From the NCBI RefSeq assembly GCF_900187185.1, contig NZ_LT906465.1, positions 2,604,001-2,668,000 on the forward strand: 64,000 nucleotides of DNA, in the 5' to 3' direction. Position 1 is the stretch's first letter; each line of letters opens with the position of its first letter. Below the pieces are notes generated by a model. The model saw nothing but the letters and a program-made list of their open reading frames with translations, was not told where the DNA came from and did not search any database. Shown piece by piece: positions 25,915-33,777 of this stretch. Source of the stretch: Chryseobacterium taklimakanense (lineage in GTDB: Bacteria; Bacteroidota; Bacteroidia; Flavobacteriales; Weeksellaceae). Made by a program: the position numbers and the translations under genes.

Positions 25915-26502
25915 ATGAAAAAACTGTATTGCTTCGATTTTGACGGAACACTTACTTACAGGGATACGATGTTTTTGTACCTGAAATCTTATGATAAAAA
26001 GAAATTTTACCGGCAGTTTGTAAAACATACGCCGCTGTTCATTTTATTAAAATTAGGTTTAATTGAGGCTGAAAAAGTAAAGAGAAGTTTTATATCGGGA
26101 GTTTTAAAGGGCGAAAAAAAAGAGAAATTAGAACTGAAGGCGCAGAAGTTTTTCGAAGAACATTATCCTCAAATCATAAGAAAAAATGCCCTGGATTTTA
26201 TCGAAAACATGGACCGGGAGAATACAGAGTCGTTGATCGTAACAGCGTCTGTGGATTTATGGGTAAAACCTTTTGCAGATAAATTTCAGATTAAGCTGCT
26301 TGCCACCGAAGCGGAATTTCTTAACGGAATTTTCACGGGAAATTTTGCCACAAAAAACTGTAATGGCCGGGAGAAAGTAAACCGGATCAAAAAAGAAATC
26401 GAAAATGAAAAGTTTGATAAAATAATAGCTTTCGGGGACACCTCAGGCGACAGAGAAATGCTGGCATTTGCAGACGAAAGTCATTTTAAATTTTTTCACT
26501 AA
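25915..26502 (+). CDS. HAD-IB family phosphatase
   Basis: A 195-residue HAD-superfamily hydrolase. The nucleophile motif DFDGTLT is at 8-14, motif II TASVD near 111-115, and the acidic motif AFGDTSGDREML near 175-186. It belongs to the SerB-like IB class with a small helical cap. It ends the UbiA/DprE-like run, 36 bp after the SDR gene. The pathway needs a phosphatase to remove the 5-phosphate from polyprenyl-phosphoribose; actinobacteria use a different fold for this, so this enzyme could fill that step. That link is inference from position only. Confidence 0.84.
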   Translation: MKKLYCFDFDGTLTYRDTMFLYLKSYDKKKFYRQFVKHTPLFILLKLGLIEAEKVKRSFISGVLKGEKKEKLELKAQKFFEEHYPQIIRKNALDFIENMDRENTESLIVTASVDLWVKPFADKFQIKLLATEAEFLNGIFTGNFATKNCNGREKVNRIKKEIENEKFDKIIAFGDTSGDREMLAFADESHFKFFH

Positions 26503-26523
26503 ATTTAACGCTGTTAAAATTAC

Positions 26524-26550
26524 AACCGGTTATTGAAATCGGTTTTTTTT
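26524..26550 (+). terminator. Terminator of the UbiA/DprE-like operon
   Basis: AACCG (26524-26528) pairs with CGGTT (26540-26544) around an A/T-rich loop, with eight T residues after it. Confidence 0.65.
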
Positions 26551-26597
26551 AATTCAAAATCTAATTTTAAGCTAAAAAGTAAAACTCTAAACTAAAA

Positions 26598-27767
26598 ATG
26601 AATACCAAAGTTTATCTGGATAATGCCGCAACCACGCCGGTGGAAGAGGAGGTCATCAATGCAATGGTAGAAGCGATGAGGTTGAATTACGGAAATCCAT
26701 CCTCCACGCACAGCGCAGGACAGGAAGCAAAAGCCCTGATAGAAGGCGTACGGAGAAATGTTGCCAGGTATCTGAATGTGCAGCCGGGGGAAATTATCTT
26801 CACTTCATGCGGAACCGAATCGAATAACCTGATTATCAAATCTTGTGTCACACATCTTGGCGTGGAAAGAATTATTTCCTCGCCGCTTGAGCACAAATGC
26901 GTTGCAGAAGCCGTTCGGGATGCTAAAGTAAGAAAAGGCTGCGAGGTTGTTTATCTGCGTCCTGATCATAATGGTGACATCAGTTTACAACAACTTGAAG
27001 AAGCTTTGCAAGCCTCGGACAAGAAAACTTTGGTATCACTGATGCACGCTAACAACGAAATTGGTAATATACTGGATATAGAAAAAGTGGGTGAAATTTG
27101 TAAAAAGTACGGTGCCTATTTCCATTCGGATACGGTGCAGACCATAGGACATTTGGATCTTGACTTTTCAAAAATTAATATTGATTTCGCTTCATGCAGC
27201 GCCCATAAATTCCACGGTCCCAAAGGTGTAGGTTTTGCGTACATCCGCAAGACATCGCGCATCAAACCGGTGATTTTAGGCGGTGCACAGGAAAGGGAAC
27301 TGAGGGCCGGAACTGAAAATGTTTCCGGAATTGTGGGCTTGGGTAAAGCACTGGACCTTTGCATGACCAATCTTGACCGTTATGCAAATCATATGAAAGA
27401 AATCAAATCTTACACAGCCCAGAAACTTAGAGAAACTATTCCGGGAATAAAATTCAACGGTCACTCGGAAGATTTGGAGAAGAGCCTTTATACTGTTTTA
27501 AGCGCGCTCCTGCCATTCAAAAATCCTTTGATCGGGCTTCAGCTGGATATGAAAGGTATCGCGATTTCTCAGGGAAGTGCCTGTTCATCGGGCGCCGCAA
27601 AACCCTCTATGGTAATGATGATGATTTTGCAAGATGATGAGCTGGAGAATACCACGCCGCTCAGAATTTCTTTCAGCCACCACACCACAAAAGCTGATAT
27701 TGACTATTTTGTTGAAGCATTGCAAGAAATTTATCAGACATCCGCTATAGAAAAAACAAATGTGTAG
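26598..27767 (+). CDS. Cysteine desulfurase (NifS/IscS-like)
   Basis: A 389-residue PLP enzyme that takes sulfur from cysteine for iron-sulfur clusters and thio-modifications. VYLDNAATTPV opens the protein. The PLP-binding lysine is K204 in CSAHKFHGPKG, LMHANNEIGN holds the conserved Asn, and the sulfur-carrying Cys is C329 in QGSACSSG. The loop around the Cys is of the longer NifS/IscS type. No iscU or suf gene is adjacent, so it may be a house-keeping or tRNA-thiolation desulfurase. Confidence 0.92.
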   Translation: MNTKVYLDNAATTPVEEEVINAMVEAMRLNYGNPSSTHSAGQEAKALIEGVRRNVARYLNVQPGEIIFTSCGTESNNLIIKSCVTHLGVERIISSPLEHKCVAEAVRDAKVRKGCEVVYLRPDHNGDISLQQLEEALQASDKKTLVSLMHANNEIGNILDIEKVGEICKKYGAYFHSDTVQTIGHLDLDFSKINIDFASCSAHKFHGPKGVGFAYIRKTSRIKPVILGGAQERELRAGTENVSGIVGLGKALDLCMTNLDRYANHMKEIKSYTAQKLRETIPGIKFNGHSEDLEKSLYTVLSALLPFKNPLIGLQLDMKGIAISQGSACSSGAAKPSMVMMMILQDDELENTTPLRISFSHHTTKADIDYFVEALQEIYQTSAIEKTNV

Positions 27768-27805
27768 GATAGACACTTCACGAGTCTTAATGGTATCAGA
27801 ATTGT

Positions 27806-27813
27806 TACTTTTG
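27806..27813 (+). promoter_or_regulatory. -7 element of trxA
   Basis: TACTTTTG matches TAnnTTTG and ends 33 bases before the trxA ATG. No clear -33 box. Confidence 0.55.
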
Positions 27814-27846
27814 TAAAAAGATTTTAATTAAAACAACATAAAAATT

Positions 27847-28164
27847 ATGGCATTAGAAATTACAGACAACACGTTTAAAGAGCTGGTTTTAGATTCAGAT
27901 AAGCCGGTATTGGTAGATTTTTGGGCAGTTTGGTGCGGGCCGTGCAGAATGGTAGGGCCAATCGTAGAAGAGCTGGCTAACGATTTTGAAGGAAAGGCAG
28001 TAGTAGGAAAGGTAGATGTGGACAATAATCAGCAGGTTTCTGTAGATTACGGAATCAGAAATATCCCTACTTTATTGATCTTCAAGAATGGTGAAGTTGT
28101 GGATAAAGTGGTGGGTGTAGCGCCGAAAGAGGTGCTTGCCGAGAAGCTTTCAGCGCACTTATAA
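27847..28164 (+). CDS. trxA: Thioredoxin
   Basis: A 105-residue cytosolic redox protein with the active site WCGPC at 29-33, preceded by LVDFWA, the cis-Pro in RNIPTL and the C-terminal GVAPKEVL. It is the standard single-domain length without a signal peptide. It reduces disulfides in ribonucleotide reductase, peroxidases and others. It has its own -7 box and a strong terminator; it is the last ordinary chromosomal protein gene before the ICE. Confidence 0.96.
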   Translation: MALEITDNTFKELVLDSDKPVLVDFWAVWCGPCRMVGPIVEELANDFEGKAVVGKVDVDNNQQVSVDYGIRNIPTLLIFKNGEVVDKVVGVAPKEVLAEKLSAHL

Positions 28165-28185
28165 AAAATAAAAATATTGAAAATG

Positions 28186-28217
28186 AATGCTTTCCCATTA
28201 GGAAGGCATTTTTTTTA
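28186..28217 (+). terminator. trxA terminator
   Basis: AATGCTTTCC (28186-28195) pairs with GGAAGGCATT (28201-28210) with one T-G wobble, loop CATTA, then a T-run. Confidence 0.9.
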
Positions 28218-28225
28218 CAAATTAA

Positions 28226-28256
28226 TTTGCAAAGTTCTATAAAAGTTGTATTTTTG
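28226..28256 (+). promoter_or_regulatory. tRNA-Asp promoter
   Basis: TTTG at 28226-28229, a 19-base spacer and TATTTTTG at 28249-28256 give a textbook Bacteroidetes promoter, 37 bases before the tRNA. Confidence 0.8.
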
Positions 28257-28293
28257 CACTCACCAAAAAGAAAGAGCTCTTTTGATTTGATGA

Positions 28294-28367
28294 GATCCGG
28301 TAGTTCAGCTGGTTAGAATGCCGCCCTGTCACGGCGGAGGTCGCGGGTTCGAGTCCCGTCCGGATCG
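28294..28367 (+). tRNA. tRNA-Asp (anticodon GTC)
   Basis: A 74-base cloverleaf. The acceptor arms are GATCCGG (28294-28300) and CCGGATC (28360-28366) with discriminator G. The anticodon stem CCGCC/GGCGG encloses the loop CTGTCAC with anticodon GTC at 28328-28330. The T arm is GCGGGTTCGAGTCCCGT. CCA is not encoded. The integrase gene downstream points away from it, so its 3' end is the likely attachment site of the ICE. Confidence 0.97.
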
Positions 28368-28390
28368 CAATTATTACAACAAAGTAATAC

Positions 28391-28426
28391 AAAATGCAGT
28401 AAAATAGAGGTTTTACTGCATTTTTT
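28391..28426. terminator. Strong hairpin directly after tRNA-Asp
   Basis: AAAATGCAGTAAAA (28391-28404) is perfectly complementary to TTTTACTGCATTTT (28411-28424), loop TAGAGG, followed by more T residues. It lies on the ICE side of the presumed attachment site, so it ends tRNA transcription in the integrated state. Confidence 0.85.
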
Positions 28427-28468
28427 GTTTTATGCCGTTATCAAAAAGAGTCAAATTTTCACAATCTG

Positions 28469-28518
28469 TCAGTGACCTATTCAGTGACCTGTTAGAAAGG
28501 TCAGAAATAGGTCACTGA
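28469..28518. repeat. Direct and inverted repeats in the ICE left end
   Basis: TCAGTGACCT occurs at 28469-28478 and 28481-28490, and the 13-base TCAGTGACCTATT (28469-28481) is exactly inverted at 28506-28518. Repeats of this kind beside a tyrosine-integrase attachment site usually bind the integrase arm domain or an excisionase. The 28427-28618 stretch has no gene. Confidence 0.75.
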
Positions 28519-28618
28519 AAATTCTGAAAACAACCTGTACAAGGCTTATTCAAGGATTGAATATCTTGTGAGTAGGTTTGTTTAAGATTAGTTTTAAACT
28601 CTTTTAAAGGCATAAAAA

Positions 28619-29875
28619 ATGAATCAATCTTTCAACCTGCTTTTCTATGTCCGAAAAGCGAAGACCAATTCAAAAGGCGAAGCGCCAATTTATCTTCGAA
28701 TGACCATTGATGGAATCGTTTCCGAAATAAGCACGAAAAGGAACATAAATCCTTCTTTGTGGAATTCTGTGGGACAAAAGGTGAATGGCAACTCAGAAGC
28801 GGTAAAATCGCTTAATTTCTACCTTAAAACTTTTGAACAACGTATTTATGACACCTATCACGAGTTGATGAAGGACAAAGGTCACATTACCTGCGAACTA
28901 TTAAAAAATAAACTACTCGGAAAAGAGGTCAGAAGAAGAATGCTTATCCTCATTTTTCAAGACCATAACGATAAAATGGAGAAATTGGTAGGGAAGGAAT
29001 ATGCGAAAGGTACGCTAGGAAGATATCAGACCTGTATGAGCCACACCAAAGAATTTCTAAAATGGAAATTTAAAGTTTCGGACATAGATATCAAGAAGAT
29101 TGATTACGCTTTTCTCAATGATTTTGAATTCTATCTAAGAACCGAAAAATCCTGCAACAACAATTCTGCGGTTAAGTATCTAAAAAACTTCGGGAAAATC
29201 ATCAGGATTTGCTTGGCGAATGGTTGGTTAGATAAAGATCCCTATTTGAATTATCAATCCAAATTCAACGAGGTAACTCGAGTATTTTTAAATGAAGATG
29301 AACTTGAAAACCTTAGCACAAAAGATTTCAAAAACGAAAGACTTTCTTTGGTTCGGGATATTTTCCTTTTCAGTTGTTATACAGGACTTGCTTATATTGA
29401 TACCCAAAAACTCACGCATCAAAATATCAATCTTGGTTTGGACGGTAACAAATGGATTTTCACGAAACGCCAAAAAACAAAAACCACTTCCAATATTCCA
29501 TTACTTCCACAGGCGGAAAGTATTTTAGAAAAGTACAAGGATAACAAAACCTGCCTCAATTCGGGGAAACTGCTTCCTGTTTTGAGTAATCAAAAGATGA
29601 ATGCCTATTTGAAGGAGATTGCAGATTTATGTGGAATTGAAAAGGAATTAACCTATCATATTGCACGACACACTTTTGCAACGACGGTTACTTTGTCAAA
29701 CGGTGTTTCCATAGAAAGCGTAAGCAAAATGCTTGGACATAAAAGCATTAAAACTACACAACATTATGCGAAGATTTTGGATTCTAAAGTAAGCCAAGAT
29801 ATGGGAAATCTAAAACTTATTCTACAGCAAAAACAAGAAACTAAAAAAAAAGAAATCAAAAAACTCGGCACATAG
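28619..29875 (+). CDS. int: Tyrosine recombinase / ICE integrase
   Basis: A 418-residue site-specific recombinase that integrates and excises the element. The N-terminal arm-binding region (FNLLFYVRKAKTNSKGEAPIY) is of the Bacteroidetes phage_int_SAM_5/Arm-DNA-bind type. A core-binding domain lies at about 105-210. The catalytic domain has HIARH at 347-351 (HxxR), LGH with H374, and nucleophile Y383 in TTQHYAK. The usual first catalytic Arg in TGLR is not there (TGLAYIDTQKL), as in IntDOT-like enzymes. Its TAG stop overlaps the loop/stem border of a hairpin terminator. Confidence 0.94.
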   Translation: MNQSFNLLFYVRKAKTNSKGEAPIYLRMTIDGIVSEISTKRNINPSLWNSVGQKVNGNSEAVKSLNFYLKTFEQRIYDTYHELMKDKGHITCELLKNKLLGKEVRRRMLILIFQDHNDKMEKLVGKEYAKGTLGRYQTCMSHTKEFLKWKFKVSDIDIKKIDYAFLNDFEFYLRTEKSCNNNSAVKYLKNFGKIIRICLANGWLDKDPYLNYQSKFNEVTRVFLNEDELENLSTKDFKNERLSLVRDIFLFSCYTGLAYIDTQKLTHQNINLGLDGNKWIFTKRQKTKTTSNIPLLPQAESILEKYKDNKTCLNSGKLLPVLSNQKMNAYLKEIADLCGIEKELTYHIARHTFATTVTLSNGVSIESVSKMLGHKSIKTTQHYAKILDSKVSQDMGNLKLILQQKQETKKKEIKKLGT

Positions 29876-29884
29876 CCGAGTTTT
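29860..29884. terminator. Bidirectional terminator at the end of int
   Basis: AAAACTCGGC (29860-29869) pairs perfectly with GCCGAGTTTT (29875-29884), loop ACATA. It overlaps the int stop and also faces the end of the minus-strand receptor pseudogene. Confidence 0.85.
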
Positions 29885-29907
29885 CTGAGAAAAATATGAA
29901 TGTAAAA

Positions 29908-31982
29908 TTAAAAAGTTGCCGCAGGCGCAGTAGAGTTTTCCAATTTCTTTTGAATCTGCAGTTTTTTACCGCTTGAAAAATCATAACTCAATCCGAGAAC
30001 AAACATATTTTTGTTGTTGAAGATTTGGGTGTGTGTTGAATAATTCACTAAACTTTCAGGCAAACTTTTAGTTTTGTATTCCGATGGCATTCCCATCCAA
30101 TACAATCCTGTTTTAAAAGTCCATTCTTTTAGTTTATAACTTGCAAACAAGTGACTTGCGTTTTCTGTTGTTGATAGAAAAGCTCCATTAAGCATAAAAA
30201 CAGGGAAATTAAACTGATATTGAAGTGAAAAATTTTTGTATTCAGAAGAAATGTTAAAATTATTTCTCACGCAAAAACTTTGCATTTGGGTTTGATCGTC
30301 TTTTTTAACCTTTATGGATATTGGCATCAAGAAGGTTTTTAAAACTAATAGATTGTTGCCAAAAGGCTTGATAGAACCCGATAATTGCATTCCTAAATTT
30401 CTAACAATTCTGAATTGACATAGGTTAGCCCAAAACCATTATCTGTTTTTATATAAAATTGGCTGAAAGAATTAGGCAGGTAATTATGAAAAACTACCAC
30501 ATTCATATCAAAATATTTATTATTCAAACGATATTGAAGGCTGTTATAAAACAAACTGTATGGTTTTAGCAATGGGTTCCCAAACTGAGTAATATTAGGA
30601 ACAACCTGAACAATATTGCTACTCAAGGCTTGACTTGAAGGACTTCTAAGTGTATAATCGCTGCTAAACCTGATGCTTTGATTTTTGTTTATTTGATATC
30701 CTAGTACTATTTTAGGAGTTGGCGACCAATTATTTGTAACTGTTTCTGCGCTTTTATTGTGAATATTCGTTAAACCCAAACCAAGTCTGTAAGTGAATTT
30801 ATCTTTCTTCCCTGAATATTCGGTGTAAAGATATTGTTGAAGATAATTTACGGTGTAATTTGAATTTCCCGCCAAATTCTGCAAATCGTTCGAAATGGAA
30901 TTATTGGAAATTCTATATCCCGAATTCAGTTTTCCTTTTTTAAAACTGTGGGAGTGTGCTACTTCTGCCACAATTCCATTTTGTTTCGCTTTCAAAATCA
31001 TATCGTTGTTGAAAACATCTTGATTGGAATTTAAAATCCATTCTCTGTCAAATTGTGTGGAATTGGTGTCGTAATGCGAACCAACTAAATTCAAACTCAA
31101 TTCATCTTTTTTACCGATATTTTTAGAATAGTATAAATCCAAAGTCGGATTCAAGTAATTGGAGGCACGATTGTGAACAGTTCCGTGCTCATTTTGTAGA
31201 TTTCCCTGCGAGAAAACACTTTGTCCGTTTCCATTGCTGAAAGAATCACTAATATTTAAGTTCAGTTTGGCTTGAAAAGCATATTTTCCTGTTTCTGCAT
31301 TGGTGTATCTTGCGGTAATGTTTTAGTCGGTGTATCCAAAATGGTCATTCTGTTGTTCAGCAGAGCGATAACGAAGATTATTTAGGTCGTATTCGTAGAT
31401 TTTATCAACAATCCGGTTGTCGTAATCTCGGAGATTGATATTGTATTCCAATCCGAAATCATTTTTGCCTTTGGTATAATTTCCATAAGCAGAGCCATTT
31501 ACAAAACCCGTTATAAAAGCCGAAGTAATATCTGCGCCGTAACTGTAGCCTTTTTCAGGATTTCTCGTCACAATATTGACCACAGTATCTGCTCTTGTCA
31601 CAAACCTTGTTGGTGGAATGTCAAAATATTCAACCCTCACCACATTGGTTGGCGCAATGCTTTTAATTTGGTTGTCGCTTGCTTCGATTCCGTTTATCAA
31701 AAACAAGATTTTTCCGCCTTTAATGCTTGTTACGGTATTTGAAATCGGGTCTAATTGCAATTCGGGAAGCGTTGTCAATAAATCTTTGGAATGTCTCGCT
31801 TTTTCCAACGCTTCTTTGTCGAAAGTATAATTGGCGTGGTCGGAAAACTGCTTTTTCCGCTGTGCTTTAATTAAAACTTCCTGAATTTCTTTCGTTTTGA
31901 TAATTGAATCGGAAGGTTTTACTTCTTGGGAATAGAAAGAAAGAGAGAAAAGCAGAACAACGGCAACGGTATTTTTTTTCAT
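29908..31982 (-). pseudogene. Outer-membrane beta-barrel / TonB-dependent receptor-like gene, broken by a stop and a frameshift
   Basis: The N-terminal piece (31982 to 31323) has signal peptide MKKNTVAVVLLFSLSFYSQ and a plug-like domain (EVLIKAQRKKQ, KGGKILFLINGIEASDNQI). It is cut by an in-frame TAA at 31325-31323. The same frame stays open beyond the stop (NITARYTNAETGKYAFQAKL...) to a TAG at 30395-30393, where barrel sequence is shared with another frame. That frame, entered near 30400-30415, continues as RIVRNLGMQLSGSIKPFGNN to a natural C-terminal Phe at 29908. So one nonsense and one frameshift separate three conserved pieces of an OMP_b-brl_3-type barrel (about 690 residues). Sequencing error is possible but two lesions make decay more likely. 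Confidence 0.85.
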
Positions 31983-32029
31983 TAATCAAATTTAAACTAT
32001 GACAATCGGGATGCCTATTTTGTTACATA

Positions 32030-32079
32030 TCACATAGAAGTGACAATATATGCATTTAATTTATATCCCTATTCAGTGA
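32030..32079. promoter_or_regulatory. Tandem TetR-type operators upstream of the receptor gene
   Basis: TCAC-ATAGAA-GTGA at 32030-32043 and the one-mismatch copy TCCC-TATTCA-GTGA at 32066-32079 lie 36 bp apart in the 5' region of the receptor pseudogene. The same TCAC-N6-GTGA layout occurs between tetR and rteC and at 42527. A TAAATTTG (minus strand, 31994-31987) sits very close to the ATG, so the exact promoter is unclear. Confidence 0.6.
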
Positions 32080-32131
32080 TATAATTATTATTCTGAAAAT
32101 TTAATTTGATAAGTTTTTTTTAATGTTTCAA

Positions 32132-32782
32132 CTATTCCTTTTCTCCCAATCTTTCATATGACATTTGTACTACCAATTCTGCTGCTTTTTCAATTTCGGA
32201 CAAGCCATCCTTTGTATTCATATCAATTCCGCAGAATTTGCTGCCATTCACGCTATTATGAATGCTTAAATAATAAATTCCAGAAATCAGCAATGCCTGT
32301 ATTGCTCGAAAGGAGATGGCGTTTTCTTTAAAATAGGGGTCTGTAAGATTCTTGAAAAGCATTTCTCCCTGCTCTTCTCGTTCTTCTGCAAGTTTTTTTA
32401 AAATTGGTTGTGGTTCGGAGAGTTCCCAAGTAATGATTTTTTGAAGTTCCGTATTGGTTGTCATCGTGGCAAGTTGACCTTTCAAAAAATCTTTCAAAAG
32501 ACTTTTTCCGTTATCTGCTATACTTTCTTCGATGATTTCTGTACTGTTTTCAGAAACATTATCCCAATAATCCTGTGATTTGATATAGGTATTAATCACT
32601 TCGTCGGTAGAGCCGTAATAATCGTAAATTAGTTTTTTATCAACTTCCGCAGTTTTGGCAATATTGGTCACCTTCAGTCCTGTGTAGCCTTCATTTTTTA
32701 GGATTTTGCCTACTGCTTCAAGCATTCTGTCTTTGGTTTTTTCCTTGTTTCGGACGGGTCCTTGGATGCGTTTTCTTGCCAT
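32132..32782 (-). CDS. TetR/AcrR family transcriptional regulator
   Basis: About 216 residues. The ATG at 32782 is preferred because an upstream in-frame ATG at 32803 falls inside the predicted -7 box. A helix-turn-helix lies at about residues 15-62 (RMLEAVGKILKNEGYTGLKV, then TNIAKTAEVDKKLIYDYYGS). The ligand domain is helical and its inducer is unknown. It is transcribed away from the rteC operon and towards the receptor pseudogene. Palindromes TCAC-N6-GTGA beside its own promoter, the rteC promoter and the receptor gene make it the likely common regulator. Confidence 0.9.
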   Translation of the reverse strand: MARKRIQGPVRNKEKTKDRMLEAVGKILKNEGYTGLKVTNIAKTAEVDKKLIYDYYGSTDEVINTYIKSQDYWDNVSENSTEIIEESIADNGKSLLKDFLKGQLATMTTNTELQKIITWELSEPQPILKKLAEEREEQGEMLFKNLTDPYFKENAISFRAIQALLISGIYYLSIHNSVNGSKFCGIDMNTKDGLSEIEKAAELVVQMSYERLGEKE

Positions 32783-32800
32783 TGATTTGTTTGTTTTGCA

Positions 32801-32892
32801 CAAATTTACTTCATTTTTATATCTTCAAATCACGACGAAGTGAAAAATTCAATTCAATTCATATCACTATATAGTGAAATGTATTATATTTG
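32801..32892. promoter_or_regulatory. Divergent tetR / rteC promoter region with two palindromic operators
   Basis: For tetR (minus strand) TTTG (32829-32826), a 17-base spacer and TAAATTTG (32808-32801) form a full promoter. Operator 1, TCAC-GACGAA-GTGA, abuts its -33 box at 32830-32843. Operator 2, the perfect palindrome TCACTATATAGTGA, is at 32864-32877, just before TATATTTG (32885-32892), the -7 box of the plus-strand operon. Each promoter therefore has its own operator, 34 bp apart. Confidence 0.72.
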
Positions 32893-32937
32893 CTATCTGA
32901 TTCTAAATGCACAACATGAAAAAAACGACGACACTCT

Positions 32938-33777
32938 TTGAAAAACTTTACTTCTAATCTAGAGTCGGAACTCAACAGCCGACTGCATTTTATTAGTCTT
33001 GAAAATCACAAAAATATTGTTTTGGCAGAAATGTCAATGAAGGAATGCTTGGAAGCACTAAAAAAATTGAAGAGGTTTATTCTGAAATATAAATTCCAAT
33101 CAGAAACTGAAGAGATTGAATTTTTTAAATATATAAAGCCGCATTTTCTTTCCAAGGTTATATACTTCAATAAAGTTTATAATATAGAAATGAAAAGACC
33201 TAGTGGTGGAGAGCAAATTGTTGGAAAATATTTGCGGGACGAACTGAAAAAACTGAAAAGATATTTTAACAACAACTCTGACTTTTATGCTTACTATCGT
33301 GCTCAAAATACTTTTATGGATTATAAATACTTTGTCCGAGGTAAATTGGATATGCATTTGAGCATTGATACTTTCGTTTTTGAATCCGACCCGAAATTTA
33401 CCACTTCTCATGATTTTAAAGTGGCAAGAATCATCGCCAATGATATGTTGGAAGTTTACTTGAAAGAAGAATTGGATCGTTTGAAACGAACCGAACCTGA
33501 TGAACATAAAATTTTTGCACCCAAAGTGAAACTGAATTGGACGGACAGCAAAGCCTCGCTGATTGAACTTATTTATGCACTCTATTACAAAGGTTCTTTC
33601 AATAATGGACAGGCTGATATCAAAGAAATTGCAAAATATTTTGAAGTGGTTTTCAATACGGATTTAGGAGATGTTTACCGTTCTTATCTTGAGATTAAGA
33701 ACCGCAATGCAAGAACAAAATTCCTATCAGGATTGCAAAATTTATTGAATGACAAAATGAACGAATCGGATGCGTAA
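32938..33777 (+). CDS. rteC: RteC family regulatory protein
   Basis: About 279 residues with the RteC domain over nearly the whole length: KKLKRFILKYKFQSETEEI, FFKYIKPHFLSKVIYF, DYKYFVRGKLDMHL and a C-terminal KASLIELIYALYYKGSFN plus IKEIAKYFEVVFNTDLGDVYR. In CTnDOT, RteC activates the excision operon. No ATG fits the N-terminus in this frame: it begins at a TTG (32938), while an ATG at 32916 is in another frame across a run of seven A. It heads a long operon, overlapping the CPBP gene by 8 bases. Confidence 0.87.
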   Translation: MKNFTSNLESELNSRLHFISLENHKNIVLAEMSMKECLEALKKLKRFILKYKFQSETEEIEFFKYIKPHFLSKVIYFNKVYNIEMKRPSGGEQIVGKYLRDELKKLKRYFNNNSDFYAYYRAQNTFMDYKYFVRGKLDMHLSIDTFVFESDPKFTTSHDFKVARIIANDMLEVYLKEELDRLKRTEPDEHKIFAPKVKLNWTDSKASLIELIYALYYKGSFNNGQADIKEIAKYFEVVFNTDLGDVYRSYLEIKNRNARTKFLSGLQNLLNDKMNESDA

